A stretch of 28,354 nucleotides of DNA, taken from the NCBI GenBank assembly GCA_046727955.1, contig JBKPDO010000422.1, forward strand, positions 1 to 28,354, read 5' to 3'. The DNA comes from DASVXQ01 sp046727955 (GTDB taxonomy: Bacteria; Actinomycetota; CALGFH01). Position numbers and translations under genes: made by a program. This document shows positions 1 to 7,524 of the stretch, piece after piece. Numbering within the stretch: position 1 is the first letter of the stretch; each line of letters starts with the position of its first letter. The notes beneath the pieces were generated by a model. That model had not been told where the DNA came from. It did not search any database and worked only from the letters and a program-made list of their open reading frames with translations.

Positions 1-327
1 CTGCTGGTGCAGCTGACCCAGCCCAGCCAGGGCTTCCGCTGCCCGTTCTGCGGCTTCGCCTTCGCGCCTGGATACGCGACCGTCGCCCCGGCCGTTGGCG
101 CCCGGGTGATGGTCGCGCAGGCGGCCCTGGTCACCGCGCTCGCCGAGCTTGCGTCGATGACCGGCGGCCGGCTCCGCCTCGACCGGGCCACACTGGTCGA
201 CCCCGTCGCCGATGCCCTGCCCCAGGTCGAGGTCAAGGCCAAAGCACCCGGCCCGGCCCGCCGCCGCCGTGCCCACCGCTCGCCCGCAGCGCTGCCCCAC
301 CACGTCGCAACCACCCCGCAGGAGTGA
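1..327 (+). CDS. Small CxxC-containing protein, 5' end outside window
   Basis: The reading frame is open from the first base of the window, so the gene probably starts upstream; the first in-window candidate start is the GTG at 7. The visible part has a single CPFCG (CxxC) knuckle near the N-terminus, an alanine-rich probably helical middle, and a basic proline/arginine-rich tail ending PQE. One CxxC pair is half of a zinc ribbon, and the other half could lie outside the window. I do not recognise a family. It converges on the hemolysin III gene. Codon usage matches its neighbours, which supports a real gene, but its function is unknown. Confidence 0.5.
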   Translation: MLVQLTQPSQGFRCPFCGFAFAPGYATVAPAVGARVMVAQAALVTALAELASMTGGRLRLDRATLVDPVADALPQVEVKAKAPGPARRRRAHRSPAALPHHVATTPQE

Positions 328-360
328 ATCGTCCGCCGGGTGCTGTCCTCGTTCACCGCG

Positions 361-374
361 GTGCCGGCCGGCAC
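361..374. terminator. GC palindrome between convergent genes
   Basis: A perfect 14-bp palindrome GTGCCGGCCGGCAC lies in the 73-bp gap between the convergent ends of the CxxC protein and the hemolysin III gene. It could act as a bidirectional terminator stem. No T-tract follows on either strand, so this rests on position and symmetry only. Confidence 0.25.
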
Positions 375-400
375 GGTGGCCGCGGGCGGCACCGGGGGAA

Positions 401-1117
401 TCAGCCGATGGGGATCGCGAACAGGCTGATGGCCAGGAAGTGGGCGGCGACCCCGACGATCACCAGCAGGTGGAAGACCTCGTGGTAGCCGAACACGGCC
501 GGCACCGGGTCGGGTCGGCGCCGCGCGTACACCAGCGCCCCGGCCGAGTAGACCAGCCCCCCGGCGACGATCAGCAGCCCGCCGGCCACGCCGAGGCGGG
601 CGAACAGCTGCGGCATCGCCACCACCGCCACCCAGCCAAGCGCCAGGTACACCGCCCCGCCGAGCCACCTGGGCGCCCCAGCCCAGGCCAGCTCGAGCAC
701 GATCCCGGCCAGCGCCCCGCCCCACACCACCGCCAGCACGACGGTGGCCAGCGTCCCCTTCAGGACCAGCAGGCCAACCGGGGTGTAGGTGCCGGCGATG
801 AGCAGGAAGATCATCGCGTGGTCCAGGCGGCGCATGCGGCGCCGGGCCGACCCGGTCCAGGTGACACGGTGGTACAGGGCGCTCACCCCAAACAGGGCCG
901 ACACCGACGCGGCGTAGACGGCGACCGCGAGCGACGCCCTGGTGGTGGCGGCGAGCAGGACCAGCAGCGCGCCGCTGCCGAGCGAGACGAAGAAGGCGTA
1001 CTGGTGGAACACCCCGCGCAGGCGGGGCTTGACCCGGACCTTGGGGCCGCCCACAGCCGCTATCGAGTCGCCGCCGGGCACGGCGGGTCGGATCGAAGGA
1101 TCAGGGGCCACAGGCAC
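401..1117 (-). CDS. Hemolysin III / PAQR family membrane protein
   Basis: An integral membrane protein of 238 residues with about seven hydrophobic segments, the usual size of bacterial HlyIII/YqfA proteins. The family signatures are present: SALYHR after the second segment, LDHAMIFLLIAGTYTP in the middle, and GYHEVFHLLVI with a following AH near the C-terminus. The His/Asp residues in these motifs correspond to the zinc site known from PAQR receptors. The annotated start is GTG at 1117. A second in-frame GTG at 1111 has better spacing from the GGAG upstream, so the first two residues are uncertain. The cellular role is unclear: family members are linked to membrane homeostasis, and the haemolysin name is historical. 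It diverges from the CorA gene. Confidence 0.88.
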   Translation of the reverse strand: MPVAPDPSIRPAVPGGDSIAAVGGPKVRVKPRLRGVFHQYAFFVSLGSGALLVLLAATTRASLAVAVYAASVSALFGVSALYHRVTWTGSARRRMRRLDHAMIFLLIAGTYTPVGLLVLKGTLATVVLAVVWGGALAGIVLELAWAGAPRWLGGAVYLALGWVAVVAMPQLFARLGVAGGLLIVAGGLVYSAGALVYARRRPDPVPAVFGYHEVFHLLVIVGVAAHFLAISLFAIPIG

Positions 1118-1312
1118 TCCAGGGACTCCACGGGTTGAGGAAGGCGAGCAGGGGCCGCTGCCAGGTCGACGCGATCAGCGGCGGCGATGGCTCCCGACCG
1201 AGCCGAGCCCGGCATCCAAAGGCTAGCAGTGCAGGCGTCGAAGTTGATGAAACCCAGGCCGTTGACGTGTGGCCCGTGGACGCACCCTGGTCGCGCCGCC
1301 TACGCTGATCGT

Positions 1313-2284
1313 ATGCGCCACACCCGGATGTACCGCCAGGGGGTCCTGGAGGCCAAGGACTTCCCGGCCGCCCAGATCTCCGACTACCTCGAGGAACCCG
1401 GCACGGTCGTGTGGCTGGACCTGTGCGAGCCCGACCGTGCCGACCTGGAGGTCATCTCTCAAGAGTTCGGGCTGCACCCCCTAGCGGTCGAGGACGCCGT
1501 CCAGCAGCACGAGCGGCCCAAGCTGGACCGCTACCAGGACCACGCCTTCCTCACCGCCTACGCCGTCGACCTCGACGCGGCCACCGGCAGGCTCAAGAGC
1601 AGCGAGCTGGCCGCGTTCGTCACCCCCCGCGCGCTGATCACCGTCCGCAAGGACCCCTGGTTCGACATCGACAGCGTGGTGGCCCGCTGGGACGGCTCGG
1701 CCGACCTGGCCGCCCACGGCGTCGGGTTCCTGCTGTGGGGGCTGCTCGACGTCGTCGTCGACGGGCACTTCGCCACCGTGCAGCGCCTCGACGAGGCCAT
1801 CGAGGGCCTGGAGGACCTGCTGTTCGACGACCGGCCCCGCGGGGCCGAGGTGCAGCGACGCTCGTTCGAGCTGCGCAAGTCCCTGGTGGTCCTGCGCCGG
1901 CTCGTGCTGCCCATGCGCGAGGTCGTCAACACCGTGCTGCGCCGTGACCTCGGGCTGGTCGACGAGGCCATGGGCCCCTACTTCCAGGACGTCTACGACC
2001 ATGTGCTGCGGGCGACGGAGTGGACCGAGTCGCTGCGCGACCTGGTCTCCACCATCGTTGAGACCAACCTCACCATCCAGGGCAACCGCCTGAACACGAT
2101 CACGAAGAAGGTCACCGGCTGGGCGGCCATCATCGCGGTGCCGACCGCGGTGACCGGCTGGTACGGCATGAACGTCCCCTACCCCGGGTTCGGCCAGCGC
2201 GCCGGCTTCGTCGCCTCGATGGCGCTGCTGGTCGTCCTGTCCGGCGGCCTGTACCTCCTCTTCAAACGTCTCGACTGGCTGTGA
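1313..2284 (+). CDS. corA: CorA-type magnesium/divalent cation transporter
   Basis: A 323-residue protein with the CorA plan: a large soluble N-terminal domain, a long helix, and two C-terminal membrane segments. The first membrane segment ends in the diagnostic pore motif YGMN (WYGMNVPYPGFG). The second is followed by a short basic tail (FKRLDWL). These make the pentameric channel for Mg2+, and in some members Co2+ or Ni2+. I chose ATG at 1313 because homologues begin close to this point and the open frame upstream has non-coding-like composition. No clear Shine-Dalgarno precedes it; a TACGCT hexamer seven bases upstream fits a leaderless transcript but is weak evidence. It converges on the LAL regulator. 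Confidence 0.92.
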   Translation: MRHTRMYRQGVLEAKDFPAAQISDYLEEPGTVVWLDLCEPDRADLEVISQEFGLHPLAVEDAVQQHERPKLDRYQDHAFLTAYAVDLDAATGRLKSSELAAFVTPRALITVRKDPWFDIDSVVARWDGSADLAAHGVGFLLWGLLDVVVDGHFATVQRLDEAIEGLEDLLFDDRPRGAEVQRRSFELRKSLVVLRRLVLPMREVVNTVLRRDLGLVDEAMGPYFQDVYDHVLRATEWTESLRDLVSTIVETNLTIQGNRLNTITKKVTGWAAIIAVPTAVTGWYGMNVPYPGFGQRAGFVASMALLVVLSGGLYLLFKRLDWL

Positions 2285-2355
2285 CCTCACGACCAGGGAA
2301 GAGCCACCATCAGTGGGCCGCATGAAGGGACGCCCGCGTTTACGACTGAACGAGC

Positions 2356-2390
2356 GAACGGCCCCCGCGGGGGGCCGGCGGGGGCCATTC
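2356..2390. terminator. Long inverted repeat, probable bidirectional terminator
   Basis: GAACGGCCCCCGC (2356-2368) and GCGGGGGCCATTC (2378-2390) pair over 13 positions with one mismatch, leaving a 9-base G-rich loop. A smaller stem GGCCCCC/GGGGGCC is nested at 2360-2376. It lies 72 bp after the corA stop and faces the end of the convergent LAL regulator gene, which is where a shared terminator is expected. No T-tract is present, as is common in high-GC actinobacteria. Confidence 0.55.
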
Positions 2391-2491
2391 GCGCTGGTGC
2401 CCTGGAGACGTTGACGGAGTCTGTCCAGGGCCAAGAGGCAGACCGACAAGGAGACAGAGTACAGCCTGCGCCTTGCGTGGCAAGCCGTCGC

Positions 2492-2509
2492 CCAGCCACG
2501 AGTGGCTGG
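2492..2509 (-). terminator. Hairpin just after the LAL regulator gene
   Basis: CCAGCCAC and GTGGCTGG form a perfect 8-bp inverted repeat (effectively a 7-bp stem with a CGAG tetraloop), beginning 4 bp beyond the regulator stop codon on the minus strand. It has no T-tract. It may help terminate the regulator transcript together with the larger repeat at 2356-2390. Confidence 0.35.
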
Positions 2510-2512
2510 CGC

Positions 2513-5146
2513 TCACCGCGGCGTCCCGACCTTGAGCAGGGCGGCCAGCTGGGCGCGGTCGGAGATGCCCAGCTTGGCGTAAATGCGACCCAGGTGGTTG
2601 TCAACCGTGCGGACCGACAGGTCCAGCCGGGCGGCGATCTCGCGGCTGGAGGTTCGGGCGGCGGCCAGCATGGCCACCTCCCGCTCTCGGGCGGTGAGGG
2701 CCGAGGCGAGGGTGCCCGACGCGAGGGCAGGGGTTCGCGCGCCCTGGCAGGCGGCGGCCAGAGCGGCGGCCCGCTCCTGGCTGGCGTTGGCCTTGCCGTC
2801 GCGGCCCGCAGCACGGTGGGCGTGGGCGGCGGCAGCCGCCGCCTCGGCCGCCAACAGCAGCGCGCCGAGATCCTCGAAGGCTGCCGCGACGCGGTCAAGG
2901 GCCGCCCCGTCCTCGGCCGCCAGAGCGGCCGCCGACGTGGCCTGCACCGGGGCGAACCGTCCTTCGAGCAGGCCAGCCAGCTCCCCCAGGCGCTCCCGGA
3001 CCGCCGCCGTGGGAGCGCCCAGCCGGCCCACGTCGTACAGTGCGACCGCTTCGAACGTGAACTGCCCGGAGGCCCTGGCCATCTCGGCCGCATGCCTGGC
3101 CAGCCGGCCCGCCCGGGTCAGCTCGCCGGCACCGGCCGCAACCCACGCCCGGTCCAGCTCCACCCAAGGGTCGAAGAGGCGGTTGGCGTTACCTTGGCGG
3201 GTGTTGGCCCGGTCGAGCCAGGCGGCCGCCGCCGGCTGGTCGCCACGGATCGCGGCCATACTGGCCAGCTCCGCCAGGCAGCAGTGCATGAAACGGTAGG
3301 GGTCCTGCTCGTCGAGCAGGGCGACCGCCTCCCGGAACGACGCCTCGGCGGTGGCGACCTGGCCCTGCGCCTTGGCGACCAATCCCCGGAAGCCAGCCCA
3401 GCCCCCGGTCTGCTCGGGTGAGCGGTCAGCGACCGCGGCCCGGTACCCGGCGTCGGCGATCGCCCTGGCCTCGGTGAGCCGCCCGGCCCCGAGCAGGAGC
3501 TGGCAGTAGGCCAGACTGAGCTGGGTCTCGCCCCAGGGCAGCTCCTCACGGTGCGCCCTGGCCATGGCAAGTCCTCGTTCGGCCACGGCCAGCGCCTCGC
3601 CAAGCCGGCCGAGCGAGCCAAGGGCGGGCACAGCGGCGGTCGAGGCCCAGACGAGCGCCTGAGCGGGTGCGCCGGGCCGGTCGAGCACGCGGCCCGAGAC
3701 CGCCACCGCCTCCAGCAGGCGCCCGTCGAACAACAGGATCCAGGCCAGCATGGCGACCGCCTCCTCGCCACCCTCCTCGGCCACTGCCGCCTGGCGCAGG
3801 ATCTCCTCCGCCAATGCCGTCCGCTCCAACCCCCAGTAGAGGTTGCCTGCCCGGACGCTGGCCCAACGAGCCCGCTCCGCGTCGCTGCCCTGGTCTGGCG
3901 GCTCACCGTCCATGACCGCCACCGCCTCGGCATGCCGACCCTGCCGCTCGAGGGTCTCGGCCAGGAACCGGACGGCGGTCGGGCCGCCGCCCGCGTCGAC
4001 AGCGGCGCGGACCAGACGCTCGGTCAGCTCGTGGTCGAAGCGGGCGGCGGCCCGACCGGCCGCCTCCAGTAGCAGGGCCGGGCGGGCGGCCACGCCTGCC
4101 TCCAGCTGCCAAGCGCCAACCCGCAGGAGGTCATCCCGCCGCCGCAGACCACCGGTGCCGAAGACGGCCGCCAGTTGCTCGGCAACCGCCCGTGCCCGGC
4201 TCACCGGCAGCGTCACCCGAAGCACCTCGCCATACAGCGGGTGCGCCAGGCGGGCAAGGACGCGGCGGCCGGACCGCTCCACCGTGAGCAGGCCACTCCG
4301 TTCGGCCGCCTCGACCGCGTCCTCGTCGACCAGACGCTCGAGCACGCCAACAGGCAGGGGCTCGCCCCAGGCGACCAGCTCCACGACGGCGCTGGCCGTC
4401 TCGCCGAGGGCGGCCAGGTGCGCCTCGACCAGCTCGACCAGCCGAGTCGCGGCGGCCAACCCACCCTTCCACCGCCACACTCCGTCGAATCGGCGCAGAG
4501 CACCTGTCTCTAATCCGCCGACGACCAGCTCACGCAGGTACAGCGGGTTACCTTCGGTCACCCGCAGCACCTCCTGCCTGGTCACCCCATCCACCGGCCC
4601 ACCCACGGCGACGCTGAGCAACTCGGTGGTCGCCTCCGGCGTCAATGTGGGCAGCTCGAGGCGACGGGCCAGACCGTCCTTCCAAAGCGCAACCACAGAG
4701 TCGGGAGCCGGCGCGCCTGTCCGCACGGTGGCGAGCACCACCGCCAGGCCACGGAGCACCAGCAGATGAACGAGCGCTGCCGAGGCATCGTCGAGCAGGT
4801 GGGCGTCATCGACCGCGAGAACCAGAGGCCGCCCGCGGCTCCGCTCGGCGAGCAGGGTGGCGGCTCGGCGGAGGGTGTCGAGGCGGTCGTCGCCGAGGCG
4901 CTCGGCCGGGGGCAGCAGATGGGACACGGCTCCAAACGGGATCGAGGCGGCCGCCCGGGTCGCGGCCACCCATTCGGCGTCCCGCCCGGCCGCCTGCGCC
5001 TGGGTCAGGGCCTCCCTGACTAGCCTGGTCTTGCCGACCCCAGCCGCGCCAGCGAGCACCACGCCGCCAACGCTGGCATCGCCGATGGCCGCAACCAGCG
5101 CCTCGAGCTCGGCGCGCCGCCCGACCAGCCGCCACGAGACATCCAC
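2513..5146 (-). CDS. LuxR-family transcriptional regulator with AAA ATPase domain (LAL type)
   Basis: An 877-residue regulator, typical in size for large ATP-binding LuxR (LAL) proteins. The N-terminal STAND-like ATPase has a Walker A motif GAAGVGKT at residues 33-40 and a Walker B LVLAVDD at about 108-114. A long alpha-helical, alanine/leucine-rich region with TPR-like character fills the middle. The last ~65 residues are a LuxR/GerE helix-turn-helix (LTAREREVAML, then SVRTVDNHLGRIYAKLG). By analogy with MalT and other LALs it would bind a ligand and ATP and then activate transcription; the target is unknown. It starts with GTG at 5146, and a TATAGC hexamer about 8 bases upstream could be the -10 of a near-leaderless transcript. 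It diverges from the TetR remnant. Confidence 0.92.
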   Translation of the reverse strand: MDVSWRLVGRRAELEALVAAIGDASVGGVVLAGAAGVGKTRLVREALTQAQAAGRDAEWVAATRAAASIPFGAVSHLLPPAERLGDDRLDTLRRAATLLAERSRGRPLVLAVDDAHLLDDASAALVHLLVLRGLAVVLATVRTGAPAPDSVVALWKDGLARRLELPTLTPEATTELLSVAVGGPVDGVTRQEVLRVTEGNPLYLRELVVGGLETGALRRFDGVWRWKGGLAAATRLVELVEAHLAALGETASAVVELVAWGEPLPVGVLERLVDEDAVEAAERSGLLTVERSGRRVLARLAHPLYGEVLRVTLPVSRARAVAEQLAAVFGTGGLRRRDDLLRVGAWQLEAGVAARPALLLEAAGRAAARFDHELTERLVRAAVDAGGGPTAVRFLAETLERQGRHAEAVAVMDGEPPDQGSDAERARWASVRAGNLYWGLERTALAEEILRQAAVAEEGGEEAVAMLAWILLFDGRLLEAVAVSGRVLDRPGAPAQALVWASTAAVPALGSLGRLGEALAVAERGLAMARAHREELPWGETQLSLAYCQLLLGAGRLTEARAIADAGYRAAVADRSPEQTGGWAGFRGLVAKAQGQVATAEASFREAVALLDEQDPYRFMHCCLAELASMAAIRGDQPAAAAWLDRANTRQGNANRLFDPWVELDRAWVAAGAGELTRAGRLARHAAEMARASGQFTFEAVALYDVGRLGAPTAAVRERLGELAGLLEGRFAPVQATSAAALAAEDGAALDRVAAAFEDLGALLLAAEAAAAAAHAHRAAGRDGKANASQERAAALAAACQGARTPALASGTLASALTAREREVAMLAAARTSSREIAARLDLSVRTVDNHLGRIYAKLGISDRAQLAALLKVGTPR

Positions 5147-5180
5147 GAGGTGATGCTATACCGCCGGACCGGCGCCGTAG

Positions 5181-5194
5181 AGTAATCGACTACT
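5181..5194. promoter_or_regulatory. Palindromic operator-like site upstream of TetR remnant
   Basis: AGTAATCGACTACT is a 14-bp palindrome with one mismatched pair. It ends one base before the ATG (5196) of the TetR remnant and lies within the promoter region of the divergent LAL regulator. Symmetric sites of this size and position are typical TetR autoregulatory operators. It seems to have outlived the DNA-binding domain that recognised it. Confidence 0.5.
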
Positions 5195-5195
5195 C

Positions 5196-5564
5196 ATGAC
5201 AGAGCGGACGTCCCCCGATACCGTCCGGGCGGAGCCAGGATCGCTGCTGATTGCTTCAAGACAGGCGCGCCAGCACGGCTGGACGTGCCGCAGTCGCAGC
5301 CGCGTCCGGGGGGGACCGCGCCGGGCGGCGGGGGGGCCGCCGCCCGGCGGCGGGCTGCCCGGATGCCCGCGCACTGCTGGTGCGGTGCAGCGATCCCGCA
5401 CCGTCCGCGCCGACCTTGAGGTGGCAGACCTGCTCGCGCTGGCCAACGGGATCGCGCTGGCCGGCGCAGACACCGGTCAGATCAAGCGACTCCTCGACCT
5501 GATCAGACGCGGCGCGGACTCCAAGCCGCTCGGTGAGGTGCTGCCATCCGAGAACGGAGCATGA
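5196..5564 (+). pseudogene. TetR-family regulator remnant lacking its DNA-binding domain
   Basis: The frame starts like a TetR gene (MTERTSPDTVR) and ends like a TetR ligand-binding domain (DLEVADLLALANGIALAG, then IKRLLDLIRRGAD). The residues between (about 12-75) are low-complexity Arg/Gly/Pro sequence with no helix-turn-helix, where a TetR protein should have ~50 residues of HTH followed by several helices. At 122 residues it is far short of the usual 190-210. The simplest reading is an internal deletion that removed the HTH and most of the core, leaving both ends in frame. A perfect hairpin and G-runs lie in the replaced segment. TetR identity rests on the C-terminal motif and the upstream palindrome. 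Confidence 0.6.
5321..5347. repeat. Perfect 11-bp inverted repeat with G5 loop
   Basis: CCGGGCGGCGG (5321-5331) and CCGCCGCCCGG (5337-5347) are exact inverted copies around five Gs. A seven-G run lies just before at 5308-5314. Together they make a very stable hairpin with near-canonical G-quadruplex potential, inside the non-homologous middle of the TetR remnant. Confidence 0.6.
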
Positions 5565-5580
5565 TCCTGATCAAGCCTCT

Positions 5581-5608
5581 TTGCCGAATACGTCAGTAGA
5601 AATAACTA
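5581..5608 (+). promoter_or_regulatory. Possible promoter of the small protein at 5689
   Basis: TTGCCG (5581-5586) and TAACTA (5603-5608), 16 bp apart, lie in an unusually AT-rich patch about 80 bp upstream of the next gene. They resemble a -35/-10 pair. No second line of evidence. Confidence 0.3.
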
Positions 5609-5688
5609 TGGTGTGTGTTGTGCCTATCGATCACGGGTAGATCACAGCCCGAGCACGAAACAACAACGGAGGTACGAGGAGGTGCGAG

Positions 5689-6072
5689 ATGACCGCAGCC
5701 ACACTCGACCTATCGGCCTGGGCCGATGGCCAGCTCGACAGCGATCAGCCCCTCCAGCGGCTCGCCGATGCGGTGGCGGCGCTGTGGTCGGCAGGAACCG
5801 GCTTGCCGCTGCAAGCGGCCGCTGTCGCGCTGAATGACACCTGCGTGAGGGTCGTCCTGGCCGAGCCGGAGCCACCCGGCGCACTGCAGGAGCCGCCGGA
5901 GGGCGTCCTCAGCCGCCTGGACCGGCCGTTTGGCCGGCGTGCCTGCGAGCTCGCTTCCGTGTTGGAGGCGTCGGCCCGCGAGCTGCTCGGCCGCCCGCTG
6001 ACCCGGGTGCACGCCAGCGACCGCCGGGATCAGGGGCAGGTTGTCGTCGAGCTGTCGCTGGCACAAGCCTGA
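5689..6072 (+). CDS. Small protein of unknown function
   Basis: A 127-residue soluble, acidic protein preceded by a strong Shine-Dalgarno (GAGGAGGTG, 5675-5683), so translation from ATG 5689 looks real. The N-terminal half is helical (LQRLADAVAALWSAGTG). A strand VRVVLAEPEPP follows, then a helix ELASVLEASARELLGRPLTRVH and a strand QVVVELSLA. This order (strand with negative charges, helix ending in G-R-x-L, then a VxVEL strand) loosely resembles the DUF2294 layout, but I would not assign it. There are no membrane segments or metal motifs. It is the only gene between the LAL and LacI regulators that shows no obvious damage. Confidence 0.55.
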   Translation: MTAATLDLSAWADGQLDSDQPLQRLADAVAALWSAGTGLPLQAAAVALNDTCVRVVLAEPEPPGALQEPPEGVLSRLDRPFGRRACELASVLEASARELLGRPLTRVHASDRRDQGQVVVELSLAQA

Positions 6073-6129
6073 CCGGTGGTACGAAGCCGGGGAACGCCGT
6101 GTGCGGCAAGCCTCCCCCGGCATGCACGG

Positions 6130-6229
6130 TGACGCCCTCGCAGCCGAAGCCGCGGCCGATCGAGGCGATGTCGGTCGGCGCGAACCTGACGGTGTGGATC
6201 TTCGGGTCGAGGATGTGCGGCCGGATCAC
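6130..6229 (-). pseudogene. Possible remnant of a thiamine diphosphate-dependent enzyme
   Basis: Directly after the broken alcohol dehydrogenase, and overlapping its stop as GTGA, the minus strand reads VRFAPTDIASIGRGFGCEGV. This resembles the segment of acetolactate synthase/benzoylformate decarboxylase-type enzymes shortly before their C-terminus (typically xDFxxIAxAFGxxGxxV). About 35 residues are recognisable, and homology is lost after the VTV strand. A full enzyme would be ~550 residues. The match is short, so the family is tentative; that it is a fragment is more certain than what it is a fragment of. Confidence 0.35.
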
Positions 6230-6968
6230 CGCCCGGGTGCCGCACCGGCGAGCGCGGGGTCGAGGATGACGACGGTGCGCGCCGCCCCGTCGCCCCGGCG
6301 GAGGCGGTCGAACGCGGCCTCGATGCCATCGAGGTCAGTGAGGTCGGAGATCCCCACGGCGAGGTCGAGCAGCCCGTCGGCGGCCAGGCGCGCGAGCTCG
6401 GCGAGATCCGCGGCCGGATCGCCGGGCCCGTAGTAGGAGCCGCGCAGCCGATCAGGGCCGCCTGCCACATCGGCAGGGCCGGCGGGATCGGGACGGCCGA
6501 TGCCGCCGGGACCACGCACCGCTCGGCGAAGCACGACACGAAGTTGAAGTGCTTGAGTGGCCGGCCATCAGCCAGCGACAGGCGCGAGGTCCCGTCGAGC
6601 AGGCTCCCCGCCCGGGACCGGTCGGCCGCCGTCCGGCAGAGATTCCGCCGTCCCGCCAGGCACTCCAGGCAAGTGCCGCAGCTCGGCACGAAGCAGAATG
6701 CCACCGGGTCGCCGGGCGCGACGTGCCCGACCCCCGCACCGACCTCCTCAACCACGCCAGCGCCCTCGTGCCCGGGCACGGTCGGCCAGCGCCCGCCCCC
6801 GAGGTGCCCCTCGGCCAGGTGCAGGTCGGAATGGCAGACGCCGGCCGCGGCGACGCGCACGAGCGCTTCGCCGGCGCGCGGCCGTTCGAGCCGGACCTCC
6901 TCGACCACCAGCGGCATCGGTGACTCGTGCAGCACCGCCGCCCGCACCAGGGAGGTCTCGTGCGTCAC
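6226..6968 (-). pseudogene. Zinc alcohol dehydrogenase (MDR family) lacking its NAD-binding domain, frameshifted
   Basis: The first ~176 residues (GTG start at 6968) are a normal class III/MDR alcohol dehydrogenase catalytic domain: GVCHSDLH with catalytic-zinc Cys45, GHEGAGVVEEVG with His67/Glu68, and the structural-zinc cysteines 97, 100, 103 and 111. After MWQAALIGCA (near 6441) the frame shifts, and the sequence resumes with the family's C-terminal part (LRGSYYG, later DLDGIEAAFDRLRRGDGAA) down to the stop at 6226. The intervening Rossmann fold (GxGxxG, roughly 120-150 residues) is absent. The product could not bind NAD. The start is 7 bp from the stop of the mandelate racemase-type remnant, so it was part of the same operon. 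Confidence 0.85.
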
Positions 6969-6974
6969 CGGACC

Positions 6975-7092
6975 TCATCCGTTCCGGTAGGGCTCGAGGG
7001 CCTCGAGGTCGGGCGTGACGCCGAGGCCAGGACCGGGCGGGGGCGCGATTGTGCCGTCGGCGGCGACCTCGACCGGCTCGGGGAGCAGCCAC
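6975..7092 (-). pseudogene. C-terminal remnant of a mandelate racemase/muconate lactonizing enzyme (enolase superfamily)
   Basis: Reading the minus strand into the stop at 6975-6977 gives EPVEVAADGTIAPPPGPGLG followed by VTPDLEALEPYRNG. This is the characteristic C-terminal tail of MR/MLE and galactonate dehydratase-like enzymes (Gly-x-Ile/Val-x-x-Pro-x-x-Pro-Gly-Leu-Gly). Only about 40 residues remain of a ~380-residue enzyme. The 5' side runs into the truncated DppC permease in another frame, so one deletion removed the end of dppC and most of this gene. Its family suggests the cluster once handled a sugar acid or similar hydroxy acid. Confidence 0.7.
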
Positions 7093-7524
7093 CGGCACCG
7101 CTAGGAAGGCGTCGACCAGGCGCATGAGGACGTCGTCGACCGCGCCGCGGTAGAAGCCGGTCACGAGCCCGATAGTGGTCCCGGCGAGCGTGCCGATCGC
7201 GGTCGCGAGCGGGGCGACGATGAGGATGTCCCGGGCGCCCGCGATGACCCGGGAGAGCACGTCGCGCCCGAGCTCGTCGGTCCCGAGCCAGTTACGTGAC
7301 GAGGGCGCGGTGAGCCTGTGGACCACGTTGACCGCGAAGGGGTCGTGCGGCTCTAGCAGGCTGCCGAAGATTGCGCACACGGCCCAGAACCCCACGATGA
7401 CCGCGCCCACCACGAACGTGGGAGAGCGGCGCAGCACGCGCCAGCGCTCCCGGCGGGCGGCCCGCCGCTCCTGCCTGCCTCGCAGGGATTCGAGCTCGGC
7501 AGCGACCTCTTCGACGGTGCTCAT
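7093..7524 (-). pseudogene. Truncated DppC-type ABC transporter permease
   Basis: The start ATG (7524) overlaps the upstream permease stop (ATGA), the usual dppB-dppC arrangement. The visible 144 residues contain the N-terminal membrane segment (FVVGAVIVGFWAVCAIFGSL), the family landmarks HDPF and NWLGTDELGRDVLSR, and the next two membrane segments up to LMRLVDAFLAVP. Homology then stops within the segment that should continue through the EAA loop. A complete DppC has ~290 residues, so the ATPase-contacting loop and the last three membrane spans are missing. Translation continues as basic low-complexity sequence (an open frame to 6748). Not expected to function. Confidence 0.85.

Noticed and set aside
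6226..6534. The ADH C-terminal part as a separate small gene starting near 6534
   Set aside because: Its first ~35 codons are the ADH N-terminal domain in the wrong frame; only the portion after the junction is homologous, so it is the tail of the broken ADH.
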